Shown here in pieces: positions 47,510-56,917 of a stretch of 64,000 bases of DNA. This stretch comes from Kosakonia sacchari (GTDB lineage Bacteria; Pseudomonadota; Gammaproteobacteria; Enterobacterales; Enterobacteriaceae). The notes beneath the pieces are model-generated. The model searched no databases. It was given only the letters and a program-made list of their open reading frames with translations, and was not told where the DNA came from. The number at the start of each line of letters is the position of its first letter. The first letter of the stretch is position 1. The stretch is taken from positions 1 through 64,000 of the forward strand of contig FOAY01000011.1 in assembly GCA_900109485.1 (NCBI GenBank), written 5' to 3'. The translations under genes and the position numbers were made by a program.

Positions 47510-49357
47510 TTACATTTTATCAAGCAGCTTTTTCAGGTCTTTGCTGTTTTGCGAATCTTTATTACGCTCAGCCCAGTCGTTGAGACGACGTTTGGCTTCA
47601 TCCTGCAAATGCTTACGCAACACCTGATCCACTTGCAGGCTATAGTTGAGGGCCTGCCATTTACCGTAAACGCGCAATGGGATCGGCGTCGCTTTCAGGA
47701 AATCGATCAGCGCGCTATCGCCTTCCCATCCTTCCAGCACCCGAACATTAAAGCGCGTATCGGCCTGCTCCTGCACCAGATCCATCTTGCCTTCCCCGGA
47801 GAGCGCCAGCAGCGCGGAGCTACCCTGCATATCGCTGAAGGTCATCTGTCCGTTATCCAGCGACAACTCTGCGCTGAAATTATCCAGCCGGGTGGCGCTG
47901 TCGAAATTATCTTTCGCATGCACATCGCTGCTGCGCGCCACCGCCTGTTGCACCAGTTGCTGGAAGTTAAGCCCTTCCATGCGGCTGTTTTTCAGATCGA
48001 TGTGCGCCTCTCCCTGCCAGTCGCGGCGGAAAGATTCCGCATCGATATCCGGGCCGCTGAAATCACCTGCCATTGTCAGGCTGCCGGTCAGCGCAATCGG
48101 GTAGTTAAACGCTTTCAGGATATTACCAATCTCAATACTCTCAAGCCGCGGCTGGAACTCGGCGTGAGGCTGCTTGCCGCGCACATCCAGCGTGCCAGGC
48201 AATGAGATTTGCCCGCTCCCCATTTTGCCCTGCAACGTCGGGATAGCCAGCAAACCGGCATTATTGTTGAGCTGGCCGCTGACATCGGCAAACTGCATAC
48301 CGCGCCAGCGCACGTTTTTCGCGGTGATGTCGATTTGCGCCGTAAAATCGCGCAGTTCGTTGTACTGCGGCGTATCCGCCCCGCTGGCAATCACCGGACG
48401 CGGCAGGCGGTTTTGTTCCTGACCCTGTGGCGTCACGCCGTCGCCGCTCAGCGTCACTTCCGCCGGCAGCAAGTTATCCAGATTAAGATTATCGAACTGA
48501 ACATCGAGCGCCCAGACTGGCTGCGAGCCAAACGTTACGCTTCCCTTGCCGGTAAAGGCGCTGTCATTCGCGCTCAGACTGACATCATTCAGCGTCAGCC
48601 GCTGCGCCACGCCTTGCCACTGCGCTTGCAATGAGCCCGCCCCGCTAATGCCCTTCGGCGGCGTATCGCCCCCCTGAAGCTGCCACTGCAATTTATCGAT
48701 AGCGGCGCTGACATTACGCGGATAGTCGCGTGCATCCATTTTCGCGCTGAATGAAAGCGTCAGGTCGCGCTGATTGCGGTTAACCCGCCCGGAGAAATCC
48801 AGCGTCGCCTGATATTGCGCATCCTGCTCCATTTGCAGATGAATATCGCGTACCGTCACAGGTTCATCGTTGGCGCGCTGGAAAACCAGCAGACTATCCG
48901 CAACCTGTAAGCGGGCAATATCCCATGACCAGCCGCGATCGGATTCCACCTGTGGCAGTGAGTTGCCACGCGGCGCCACCGGCGCATTTTTTTCCGGTGC
49001 CGCTTCGCTTTGCGGAGTGAGCTGGATCACCGCGCCCTTCAGCATCACTTGTTTCACCTGTAACTGGTGCGACAGCAACGGCCACAGGTTGACATCAAGA
49101 CGCATATTATCGGCTTTCACCACCGGCATTTCCGCGCCGGGGGCCGTCAACGTGACGCGGCCAGAGAGGATGCTAAGCTGCGGCCAGACGTGCCAGCGCA
49201 GCGGGCCATCAAGCTGTAGCTGATAGCCGCTCCGCACCTCCACCTGGCGCACCATGTAAGCGCGGAAATCGTTCGGATTGACCAGTAACACTAATGCCGA
49301 AAGGCCGGCAACCAGCACGACCAGCAAAATCATCAGTGTTGTTAACGCTCTTCTCAT
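47510..49357 (-). CDS. asmA: AsmA, outer-membrane assembly/lipid homeostasis protein
   Basis: A 615-residue inner-membrane-anchored periplasmic protein (617 in E. coli), member of the AsmA-like family with YhdP and TamB, thought to help move phospholipids to the outer membrane. MRRALTTLMILLVVLVAGLSALVLL is the single N-terminal membrane helix, and the rest is beta-rich. The C-terminus LRKHLQDEAKRRLNDWAERN is nearly unchanged from E. coli, while the middle is more divergent. ATG 49357, five bases after GAGG, is preferred over a GTG just before it. It follows dcd by 21 bases. Confidence 0.96.
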   Translation of the reverse strand: MRRALTTLMILLVVLVAGLSALVLLVNPNDFRAYMVRQVEVRSGYQLQLDGPLRWHVWPQLSILSGRVTLTAPGAEMPVVKADNMRLDVNLWPLLSHQLQVKQVMLKGAVIQLTPQSEAAPEKNAPVAPRGNSLPQVESDRGWSWDIARLQVADSLLVFQRANDEPVTVRDIHLQMEQDAQYQATLDFSGRVNRNQRDLTLSFSAKMDARDYPRNVSAAIDKLQWQLQGGDTPPKGISGAGSLQAQWQGVAQRLTLNDVSLSANDSAFTGKGSVTFGSQPVWALDVQFDNLNLDNLLPAEVTLSGDGVTPQGQEQNRLPRPVIASGADTPQYNELRDFTAQIDITAKNVRWRGMQFADVSGQLNNNAGLLAIPTLQGKMGSGQISLPGTLDVRGKQPHAEFQPRLESIEIGNILKAFNYPIALTGSLTMAGDFSGPDIDAESFRRDWQGEAHIDLKNSRMEGLNFQQLVQQAVARSSDVHAKDNFDSATRLDNFSAELSLDNGQMTFSDMQGSSALLALSGEGKMDLVQEQADTRFNVRVLEGWEGDSALIDFLKATPIPLRVYGKWQALNYSLQVDQVLRKHLQDEAKRRLNDWAERNKDSQNSKDLKKLLDKM

Positions 49358-49378
49358 CACATCCTCAATGGAGATCAG

Positions 49379-49960
49379 TCAGTCTTTATCAATGCGGCTG
49401 GCGACCGCGCCTTGCTGATCGCGATACTTCGCATCTTCACGCCGGTTGTAAGGACGATCGGCCGGCCCGGAGAGCGGCTCAAAGCTCAGGGCGCCAATCA
49501 GCATGCCCGGACGCAGCGCCAGCGGCAGCTTGCCTGAATTATAGAACTCCAGCACGATACAGCCGGACCAGCCGGGGTCGATGCGGTGCGCGGTTACGTG
49601 CACCATCAAACCCAGACGCGCGAGGGAAGAGCGCCCGTCCAGCCAGCCAACCAGATCGGCAGGCAAGGTAACGGATTCATAGGTCACCGCCAGCGCCAGT
49701 TCGCCCGGATGCAGGAAAAATGCCTCGCCTTCATCGAGCACAATTTCGTCGCTCATTACCCGGTCAAGGGCTGCGCTGACTTCATGCTTCGGGCCGCTGA
49801 GATCGATAAACGCCGCCGTGTGTCCGCTGAACGTGCGGAATTTATTGCCGAGGCGGACATCCACCGTCGCCCCGTTAATCCGTTCTACTGGCGGACGCGG
49901 GTTAATAGCAAGCCGACCGTCATTCAGCCAGGCTTCAATATCACGGTCACAAAGACGCAT
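49379..49960 (-). CDS. dcd: dCTP deaminase Dcd
   Basis: Deaminates dCTP to dUTP, the main source of dTTP in enterobacteria. The 193 residues equal E. coli Dcd. [23 protein letters not shown] holds the S111/R115 active-site pair and VLEFYNSG the catalytic E138. AAGGAG precedes the ATG. It lies in the conserved udk-dcd-asmA order, on the same strand and probably partly co-transcribed. Confidence 0.98.
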   Translation of the reverse strand: MRLCDRDIEAWLNDGRLAINPRPPVERINGATVDVRLGNKFRTFSGHTAAFIDLSGPKHEVSAALDRVMSDEIVLDEGEAFFLHPGELALAVTYESVTLPADLVGWLDGRSSLARLGLMVHVTAHRIDPGWSGCIVLEFYNSGKLPLALRPGMLIGALSFEPLSGPADRPYNRREDAKYRDQQGAVASRIDKD

Positions 49961-49987
49961 GGCGCATTCTCCTTAATAGTGCGACAC

Positions 49988-50008
49988 GCCCCTGAGAAGA
50001 TCAGGGGC
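49988..50008. terminator. Hairpin between udk and dcd
   Basis: GCCCCTGA and TCAGGGGC pair around a 5-base loop, 36 bases past the udk stop. There is no clear T tract, so it may stop only part of the udk transcripts. Confidence 0.5.
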
Positions 50009-50043
50009 CGGACTTAACACTCAGTGCTATAGCCTAACATGTA

Positions 50044-50685
50044 TTATTCAAAAAACTGGCTGATTTTGGCTTTCAGGATATCGATGGCGATGCGGTTTTT
50101 ACCGCCGCGCGGCACGATGATGTCGGCGTACTGCTTGGAGGGTTCAATAAATTGCAGGAACATCGGACGCACGGTTTTTTGATATTGCGCCATGACGGAG
50201 TCCATTGAACGGCCGCGCTCGTTAACGTCGCGCTTGATGCGGCGCATCAGGCAGATATCCAGCGGCGTATCAACGAAAATGGAGAAATTCATCTCATCGC
50301 GCAGGCGTGAATCAGTCAGCAACAGGATCCCTTCCAGGATGATCACTTTTTTCGCTTCAATGCGGATAGTTTCTTGGGTGCGAGTATGTTCCACATAGCT
50401 GTACACCGGTAACTCAATGGCTTCTCCGCGCTTGAGCGACTGCAAATGCTGGAATAACAGACTATGATCCATTGCACTGGGGTGGTCATAGTTGGTTTTT
50501 ACACGCTCTTCCATCGACAGATGGCTTTGATCTTTGTAGTAGCTGTCTTCTGGAATAACGCCAATGTGTTCATCACCCACCTGCTCGCGCAGTTCACGAT
50601 ATAGCGTGCTGGCGATAAGACTTTTACCTGAAGCAGATGCGCCGGCGATGCCGATGATGACGCACTGATGAGACTGATCAGTCAT
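50044..50685 (-). CDS. udk: Uridine kinase Udk
   Basis: Phosphorylates uridine and cytidine with GTP (or ATP) in pyrimidine salvage. The 213 residues equal E. coli Udk. The P-loop GASASGKS is at 15-22, followed by the [23 protein letters not shown] substrate region and [13 protein letters not shown] of the lid. The ribosome site before ATG 50685 is weak (GGTCGC). Confidence 0.97.
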   Translation of the reverse strand: MTDQSHQCVIIGIAGASASGKSLIASTLYRELREQVGDEHIGVIPEDSYYKDQSHLSMEERVKTNYDHPSAMDHSLLFQHLQSLKRGEAIELPVYSYVEHTRTQETIRIEAKKVIILEGILLLTDSRLRDEMNFSIFVDTPLDICLMRRIKRDVNERGRSMDSVMAQYQKTVRPMFLQFIEPSKQYADIIVPRGGKNRIAIDILKAKISQFFE

Positions 50686-51038
50686 AAATTTAGCGACCTG
50701 ATTAACCTGGATGTAAAGGAAGGACGACGCCGAAACGTCAAACGCGGCAATTATAGGGATTTCACCGTCGTGATACCAGCCGAATCCTTAGCGGAAACGG
50801 GGACGGTAAAAAGCCGCTCGCTTTTGCCCGTCTGACTGACCAGTCATCAATTAAAACGCTCAAAATTAACCCGGCGGATGCGTTTTCATTACTGACTAAG
50901 TAATTAATAACACTAAGGTGTCAAATTATGAGCGCCCGGCATAGGAATTGTAAATTGTTTGTACTAGCATAATCCAAAATTCAAATTTCACTCTCCGGAC
51001 GCGGTTCCGGACGTCACAGGGTTGCGGATAAAGCGGTA
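50686..51038. other. Udk-dgcE divergent intergenic region, 353 bases
   Basis: Non-coding stretch between the divergent udk and dgcE genes that must hold both promoters. It contains the inverted repeat at 50833-50846, a pair of direct repeats TCCGGACG at 50994-51001 and 51006-51013, which can also form a small hairpin just before the dgcE start, and AT-rich segments. I could not identify promoters with confidence. Confidence 0.6.
50833..50846. promoter_or_regulatory. Inverted repeat, possible TetR-type operator
   Basis: TGACTG and CAGTCA are separated by AC. Such 6-base half-sites with a two-base spacer are typical of TetR-family operators. It lies about midway between udk and dgcE. No regulator can be named from this window. 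Confidence 0.3.
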
Positions 51039-54000
51039 ATGAAGAAACAACACCAGCGCGTTTTGGTTACCACCCCACATCCTGGGCTGCGGCTTGTCAG
51101 TTTAGGGCTGCTCTCTTTCATCTTTACGCTCTTCTCGCTGGAGCTTATCCGTTTTGGCACCGTTATCGCGCCGCTGTGGTTTCCCACCGCCATCATTATG
51201 GTGGGATTTTACCGCCACGCCGGGCGGATGTGGCCGGGCATCGCGCTGGTCTGCGTGCTGGGCAATGTCGCGGCGACAGTCATGCTCTTATCGGCCAGCC
51301 AGGTTGATCTACGCTATACCGCCGTCAATGTTATCGAGGCCGCAATAGGCGCAGTGCTGCTGCGCAAACTGTTGCCCTGGTATAACCCGCTGCAAAATCT
51401 CGGCGACTGGCTGCGACTGGCGGTCGGCAGCGCGATTATCCCGCCGCTGGTCGGCGGCGTGCTGGTTTGTCTGCTGGTGCCCGGTGACAATATCCTGCGG
51501 ACCTTTCTGGTCTGGGTGCTGTCGGAATCGATCGGTGCGCTGGCACTGGTGCCGCTCGGCCTGCTGTTTAAACCGCACTACCTGCTGCGTCACCGTAAGC
51601 CGCAGTTGCTGCTGGAAACACTCGTTACGCTCTCTGCCACGCTCGGGCTAAGCTGGCTGGCGCTGCACTACCTGCCGTGGCCGTTTACTGCGGTCATTGT
51701 ACTGCTGATGTGGAGCGCCGTACGTCTGCCGCGGGTTGAAGCCTTTCTCGTCTTTCTGATTACCATCATGATGGTCTCGCTGATGATTGCCGATGATCCT
51801 TCTCTCATCACCATGCCGAAAAGCAACGTGGTGATGAACGCGCCGTGGCTGCCGTTCTTGATGATCCTGCTACCGGTGAACGTCATGACCATGGTGATGT
51901 ACGCCTTTCGCGCCGAGCGCAAACACATTATCGAAAGCGAAGAGCGTTTTCGAAATGCGATGGAGTATTCCGCCATCGGGATGGCGCTGGTGAGCACCGA
52001 AGGACAGTGGTTGCAGGCCAACAAAGCGTTATGCCATTTTCTGGGCTACAGCCAGGAGGAGCTGCAGCAGATGACCTTCCAGCAGCTCACCTGTCCGGAA
52101 GATCTAAACAGCGATCTGGAACAGCTTGAGCAACTGGTGCGCGGCGACATCTCCACTTATTCCATGGAAAAGCGCTATTACACGCGCAGCGGCGAGCTGG
52201 TGTGGGCGCTGATGGCCGTTTCCGTTGTCCGCCACACGGATGGCACCCCGCTCTACTTTATCGCCCAGGTCGAAGACATTAACGATCTGAAGCAGACCGA
52301 GTGGGTTAACAAGCGCCTGATGGAGCGCATCACGCTGGCGAACGAAGCGGGCGGGATTGGTATCTGGGAGTGGGAGCTTGAGCCGGACATTATCAGTTGG
52401 GACAAGCGCATGTTCGAGATGTACGAAGTGCCGCCCCACACGAAACCGACATGGCAATTGTGGTTAGAACGTGTGCTGCCGGAAGACAGACCGGAAACCG
52501 AACGCATTATCCGCGATGGGCTGGCGGCGCGCATGGCCTTCAAACTGGAGTTCCGCATTAGCGTCAAAGGCGGTATTCGCCATATTCGCGCGCTGGCAAA
52601 CCGCGTGCTGAACAAGCATGGCGAAGTCGAACGCCTGCTCGGCGTCAATATGGATATGACAGAAGTTAAGCAGTTGAACGATGAGCTGTTCCAGGAAAAA
52701 GAGCGCCTGCACATTACACTCGATTCCATCGGCGAAGCGGTGCTGTGTACCGATGTGGATATGAACGTCACTTTTATGAACCCGGTGGCGGAAAAAATGA
52801 GCGGCTGGATGCAGAAACAGGCTATCGGCCAGCCGTTGCTGACGGTGCTGCGCATCACGTTTGGTGATAATGGTCCGGTGATGGAAAACATCCACAGCGG
52901 TGATATGTCGCGTTCGGCCATTGAACAGGATGTGGTACTGCACTGCCGCACCGGCGGCAGCTTCGACATTCACTACAGCGTCACGCCGCTCAGCACGCTG
53001 GATGGGCAACATATCGGCTCGGTGCTGGTGATTCAGGATGTCACGGAATCCCGCAAAATGCTGCGGCAGTTGAGCTACAGCGCTTCGCACGATGCGCTGA
53101 CCCATCTGGCGAACCGGGTCAGTTTTGAAAACCATCTCAAACGCCTGCTGCTGACAGTGCAGGAATTCCACCAGCGTCATGCGCTGGTGTTTATCGATCT
53201 TGACCGCTTTAAAGCCGTCAACGATACAGCCGGGCACGCGGCGGGGGACGCCCTGCTGCGCGAGATCGCGTCGCTGATGCTCAGCATGTTGCGTTCGACC
53301 GATATTCTTGCCCGCCTTGGCGGCGATGAGTTCGGTTTGCTGCTGCCGGACTGTAATGTCGAGAGCGCGCGGTATATTTCCGGGCGTATTGTTGAAGCCA
53401 TCAATGACTACCACTTTATGTGGGAAGGCCGTTTGCACCGCGTCGGCGCCAGCGCCGGAATTTCGCTGATTGATGAAACAAACTATCAGGCTTCAGAAGT
53501 GATGTCGCAGGCGGATATCGCCTGTTACGCCTCCAAAAATAATGGGCGCGGTATCGTGACAGTGTACGAACCGCAGCAAGGCCAGATGCAGCATGAGCGC
53601 AACATGCTGTCGCTGGATGAACAGTGGCATATGATCAGAGACAATCATTTGCTGATGATTGCCCGCGGCGTGGCGTCGCCGCGCGTGCCGGAAGCCTGTA
53701 ACTTCTGGCTACTCTCCCTGCGTTTGTGGACCAGCGAAGGCGAAGTGATGGAGGAGCATGCTTTCCGTTCCGACCTTAGCGAACCCGAACTGATCCGCGC
53801 TCTCGACCGCCGCGTATTCCATGAGTTTTTCCGTAACCACGCTACTGCGGTTGCGGGTAAAGGGCTCGGCGTTGCTCTACCGCTTTCCGTGGCCGGGCTC
53901 TCCAGTACAACGCTGGTGAATGAACTGCTCGAACTGCTGGAAAGCGGCCCGCTATCCGCCCGGCTGTTACATCTGGTGGTGCACGCCGATGCGCTGATGC

Positions 54001-54368
54001 GTGAAGATAACATCCTGCTCGACAATCTGAAGCGGCTGCGCCAGGCGGGTTGCCGCATTATTCTCAGCCGTATCGGGCACGATCTGGATATTTTTAACCG
54101 CCTCAGCCCGAATATGGTCGATTACCTGATGCTCGATCCGGAACTGGTTACCAACGTTCACGGTAATCTGATGGACGAGATGATGGTGACCATTATTCAG
54201 GGCCACGCCCAGCGCCTTGGCATGAAGAGCATTGCCGGGCCGACCAATCAGCCGCTGATGATGGATACCCTTTCCGGCGTCGGCATCGATCTGATTTATG
54301 GCGATATTATTTCGCAGGCTCAGCCGCTGGATTTGATGCTGAATACCAGTTATTTCGCTATCAACTGA
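51039..54368 (+). CDS. dgcE: Diguanylate cyclase DgcE (YegE)
   Basis: A large inner-membrane signalling protein of 1109 residues (1105 in E. coli) that makes cyclic di-GMP and promotes curli and biofilm formation. An N-terminal MASE1 membrane domain (about 1-300), three PAS domains (roughly 300-680), and a GGDEF domain follow in order. GGDEF is intact at 761-765 and the inhibitory site RSTD at 752-755. The C-terminal region is a degenerate EAL domain with no EAL motif, as in E. coli. The ribosome site is weak. Its product could act with the polysaccharide genes next to it in biofilm, but it is a general neighbour in enterobacteria. Confidence 0.96.
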   Translation: MKKQHQRVLVTTPHPGLRLVSLGLLSFIFTLFSLELIRFGTVIAPLWFPTAIIMVGFYRHAGRMWPGIALVCVLGNVAATVMLLSASQVDLRYTAVNVIEAAIGAVLLRKLLPWYNPLQNLGDWLRLAVGSAIIPPLVGGVLVCLLVPGDNILRTFLVWVLSESIGALALVPLGLLFKPHYLLRHRKPQLLLETLVTLSATLGLSWLALHYLPWPFTAVIVLLMWSAVRLPRVEAFLVFLITIMMVSLMIADDPSLITMPKSNVVMNAPWLPFLMILLPVNVMTMVMYAFRAERKHIIESEERFRNAMEYSAIGMALVSTEGQWLQANKALCHFLGYSQEELQQMTFQQLTCPEDLNSDLEQLEQLVRGDISTYSMEKRYYTRSGELVWALMAVSVVRHTDGTPLYFIAQVEDINDLKQTEWVNKRLMERITLANEAGGIGIWEWELEPDIISWDKRMFEMYEVPPHTKPTWQLWLERVLPEDRPETERIIRDGLAARMAFKLEFRISVKGGIRHIRALANRVLNKHGEVERLLGVNMDMTEVKQLNDELFQEKERLHITLDSIGEAVLCTDVDMNVTFMNPVAEKMSGWMQKQAIGQPLLTVLRITFGDNGPVMENIHSGDMSRSAIEQDVVLHCRTGGSFDIHYSVTPLSTLDGQHIGSVLVIQDVTESRKMLRQLSYSASHDALTHLANRVSFENHLKRLLLTVQEFHQRHALVFIDLDRFKAVNDTAGHAAGDALLREIASLMLSMLRSTDILARLGGDEFGLLLPDCNVESARYISGRIVEAINDYHFMWEGRLHRVGASAGISLIDETNYQASEVMSQADIACYASKNNGRGIVTVYEPQQGQMQHERNMLSLDEQWHMIRDNHLLMIARGVASPRVPEACNFWLLSLRLWTSEGEVMEEHAFRSDLSEPELIRALDRRVFHEFFRNHATAVAGKGLGVALPLSVAGLSSTTLVNELLELLESGPLSARLLHLVVHADALMREDNILLDNLKRLRQAGCRIILSRIGHDLDIFNRLSPNMVDYLMLDPELVTNVHGNLMDEMMVTIIQGHAQRLGMKSIAGPTNQPLMMDTLSGVGIDLIYGDIISQAQPLDLMLNTSYFAIN

Positions 54369-54406
54369 CAGCCTTATCCGGCCGACAAATGCACTACCAC
54401 CAGGCA

Positions 54407-55249
54407 TCACACTTCAGGCTCCCACCCCGGCGTATACCAGATATGCAACAGCGCATAGGAGCGCCACGGCTGCCAGCGTTCGGCGTAGCGCCGCGTCTGC
54501 GCGGGTGTCATTCCGGCAAAACGCTGCTTGATCAGATAATCGTCGGGTAGAAAGATATCTTTCGCCTGCCAGCCACGCAGGGCAAAGTAGCTGGCGGTCC
54601 AGCGGCCGATGCCGGGGAAAGTTTGCAAGGCTTTCACCCCCTGCTCCACATCCGCCGGTGGCGTTAGCGGCAGCAAACCGTCGCAGGCTGCCTGCGCCAG
54701 GTATATCAGCGATTCAGCGCGTTTGCGCGGCATGCCGAGCGTTTGTAAATCCCCGACTTGCGCCGTAGAGAGCTGCTGCGGCGTGGGAAAACAGATAAAA
54801 CCGCGCTCATCCAGCACATCGCCATAACGCTGCGCAACCTTTGCCGTCAGCTTTGCCGCCATCGCCACGCTGACTAACTGGCCTAAAATCGCCCGCACGC
54901 CCTGCTCAAACGGATCAACGCATCCCGGCAGGCGCAACCCTGGTCGCGCGGCGCCCAGCGTTCCCAGCGCCGCGGTTACCTCCTGCGGATTGCAGTCAAG
55001 ATCAAACAGACAGCGAATCCGTTGCAGGCACAGTTCCGCAATCGGCTGCAAACCTTCGCTGAGCGTGACCTTCAGCGTCGCGCTCGCCTCATCCGGTTCG
55101 GCGGTAATCAGCCCGCGATGCTCGCCAGAGGCAAAAGAACGCACATAGCGTGTCGCATCAATCTCTTCAACGCCCGCCACGGCGCGATCGCCTAAAAATC
55201 CCCACATCCAGGCCCAGTCACAGGGCGGCTGCCAGCGCAGTTCGTACAT
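54407..55249 (-). CDS. alkA: 3-methyladenine DNA glycosylase II AlkA
   Basis: Removes alkylated bases from DNA as part of base excision repair; in E. coli it is induced by Ada. The 280 residues (282 in E. coli) include the helix-hairpin-helix LQTFPGIGRWTASYFALRG and the catalytic aspartate D237 in FLPDDYLIKQ. The frame is open 188 codons further upstream, antisense to yegD, but MYELRWQPPCDW after GAGGAG at ATG 55249 is clearly the start. It diverges from yegD with 132 bases between. Confidence 0.96.
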   Translation of the reverse strand: MYELRWQPPCDWAWMWGFLGDRAVAGVEEIDATRYVRSFASGEHRGLITAEPDEASATLKVTLSEGLQPIAELCLQRIRCLFDLDCNPQEVTAALGTLGAARPGLRLPGCVDPFEQGVRAILGQLVSVAMAAKLTAKVAQRYGDVLDERGFICFPTPQQLSTAQVGDLQTLGMPRKRAESLIYLAQAACDGLLPLTPPADVEQGVKALQTFPGIGRWTASYFALRGWQAKDIFLPDDYLIKQRFAGMTPAQTRRYAERWQPWRSYALLHIWYTPGWEPEV

Positions 55250-55381
55250 AGTTACTCCTCGTTTTCTGCTAACAGCATAAACGGCATCGGAATTTTCCGC
55301 CTTGCTTTCATATTCCGGTTGTCGCCCGCGCCGCATTCGGCTAAAGTCGCCCCCCTTCTTCACTGGCATGGGGATAAACAC

Positions 55382-56734
55382 GTGTTTGTAGGCTTTGACT
55401 ACGGGACAGCAAACTGCTCGATTGCAGTAATGCGCGATGGCGCGCCACATCTGCTGACCATGGAAAATAACAGTACGCTGCTGCCATCTATGCTCTGCGC
55501 GCCGACGCGCGAAGCCGTCAGCGAATGGCTCTATCGTCACCATCAGGTTCCGGCTACGGGGAGCGAAACCCAGGCGCTGCTGCGCCGGGCGGTAAGCTTT
55601 AACCGTGAGGAAGATATTGAGGTCAACGCCGCCAGCGTGCAATTTGGCCTTGCCTCGCTGCGTCAGTACGTGAGCGATCCGGAAGAGGTTTACTTCGTTA
55701 AATCGCCGAAATCCTTCCTCGGCGCCAGCGGTCTGAAACCGCAGCAGATTGCCCTGTTCGAGGATCTGGTCTGCGCGATGATGCTGCATATTCGCCAACA
55801 GGCCGAAACGCAACTGCCGGAAAGCATCAACCAGGCGGTCATTGGCCGACCGATCAACTTCCAGGGGCTCGGCGGCGATGAGGCCAACGCCCAGGCGCAG
55901 GGGATCCTTGAGCGCGCGGCAAAACGCGCCGGTTTCCGCGATGTAGTGTTCCAGTATGAGCCGGTAGCAGCAGGGCTCGATTTTGAAGCCACGCTAAGCG
56001 AAGAGAAGCGCGTGCTGGTGGTGGATATTGGCGGCGGAACAACAGACTGCTCCATTCTGCTGATGGGCCCACAGTGGCGCGCCAGACAGGATCGCGCAGC
56101 CAGCCTGCTTGGCCACAGCGGTTGCCGCGTTGGCGGTAACGATCTGGATATCGCGCTGGCGTTTAAAAGCCTGATGCCCCTGCTTGGTATGGGCGGCCAG
56201 ACGGAAAAAGGCATCGCCCTACCGATTCTGCCGTGGTGGAACGCGGTGGCGATCAACGATGTGCCGGCGCAAACCGAATTTTACAGCGCAGCCAATGGTC
56301 GTCTGCTCAACGATCTGCTGCGCGACGCCCGCGATGCGGAAAAAGTCGCCCTGCTGCTGAAAGTGTGGCGGCAGCGTCTGAGCTACCGGCTGGTACGCAG
56401 CGCCGAAGAGAGCAAAATTGCCCTCTCGGAAGAAGCGCATGTCACCGCGCCGCTGCCGTTTATCAGCGACGATCTTGCCACCGCCATCACCCAGGACGGC
56501 CTGGAAGCGGCGCTCAATCAGCCGTTACAGCGCATTATTGAGCAGGTGCAACTGGCGCTGGAAAACAGCAACGAAACGCCGGAAGTGATCTACCTGACCG
56601 GCGGGAGCGCCCGCTCGCCAATCATCAAGAAAGCGCTGGCGGAAACGCTGCCGGGGATCCCGATTGCGGGCGGCGATGATTTTGGCTCCGTCACCGCCGG
56701 GCTTGCCCGCTGGGCGCAGGTTCTGTTTCGCTAA
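55382..56734 (+). CDS. yegD: Hsp70-family protein YegD
   Basis: A 450-residue Hsp70-like ATPase, the same length as E. coli YegD, without the substrate-binding domain. Nucleotide motifs are GFDYGTANCS at the start, VDIGGGTTDCSILLMGP in the middle and TGGSARSP near the end. The open frame begins 21 codons earlier with ATG 55319, but GTG 55382 has GGGGA seven bases upstream and gives the E. coli start and length, so I use the GTG. The function is not settled; it is a chaperone-like protein. Confidence 0.93.
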   Translation: MFVGFDYGTANCSIAVMRDGAPHLLTMENNSTLLPSMLCAPTREAVSEWLYRHHQVPATGSETQALLRRAVSFNREEDIEVNAASVQFGLASLRQYVSDPEEVYFVKSPKSFLGASGLKPQQIALFEDLVCAMMLHIRQQAETQLPESINQAVIGRPINFQGLGGDEANAQAQGILERAAKRAGFRDVVFQYEPVAAGLDFEATLSEEKRVLVVDIGGGTTDCSILLMGPQWRARQDRAASLLGHSGCRVGGNDLDIALAFKSLMPLLGMGGQTEKGIALPILPWWNAVAINDVPAQTEFYSAANGRLLNDLLRDARDAEKVALLLKVWRQRLSYRLVRSAEESKIALSEEAHVTAPLPFISDDLATAITQDGLEAALNQPLQRIIEQVQLALENSNETPEVIYLTGGSARSPIIKKALAETLPGIPIAGGDDFGSVTAGLARWAQVLFR

Positions 56735-56739
56735 TATTT

Positions 56740-56762
56740 TGCCGGATGATTGCCATCCGGCA
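56740..56762 (+). terminator. Terminator after yegD
   Basis: TGCCGGATG and CATCCGGCA pair around a 5-base loop, five bases past the yegD stop codon, followed by TGATTTTCTTC. The T run is broken, and the core also resembles a REP element. Confidence 0.65.
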
Positions 56763-56843
56763 TGATTTTCTTCTTCATATTATCCCTAACACAAATTTCT
56801 ATCCCCGCTCGACGTTTCTAAACAGTGTTTCATATTTCCTCCA

Positions 56844-56861
56844 TTTTTCTCCGTTAAAGCC
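56844..56861 (+). promoter_or_regulatory. BaeR box upstream of mdtA
   Basis: The first nine bases, TTTTTCTCC, match the BaeR consensus TTTTTCTCCATNATTGGC exactly; the second half agrees at about half of its positions. It lies 57 bases before the mdtA start, with TAGTAT/TATTAT (56871-56879) downstream as a possible -10. BaeSR controls mdtABC in E. coli in response to envelope stress. Confidence 0.7.
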
Positions 56862-56917
56862 TCACTAAACTAGTATTATTTTGGTCATGGTTTTTTCAGG
56901 ACGAGATACATATAACG

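Noticed and set aside
52464-53438. 324-codon open frame on the minus strand opposite dgcE
   Set aside because: Antisense shadow; the dgcE protein is full-length and conserved in this region.
55250-55813. Upstream extension of alkA by 188 codons
   Set aside because: The extension lies antisense to yegD and has no AlkA similarity; the start at 55249 has a strong ribosome site.
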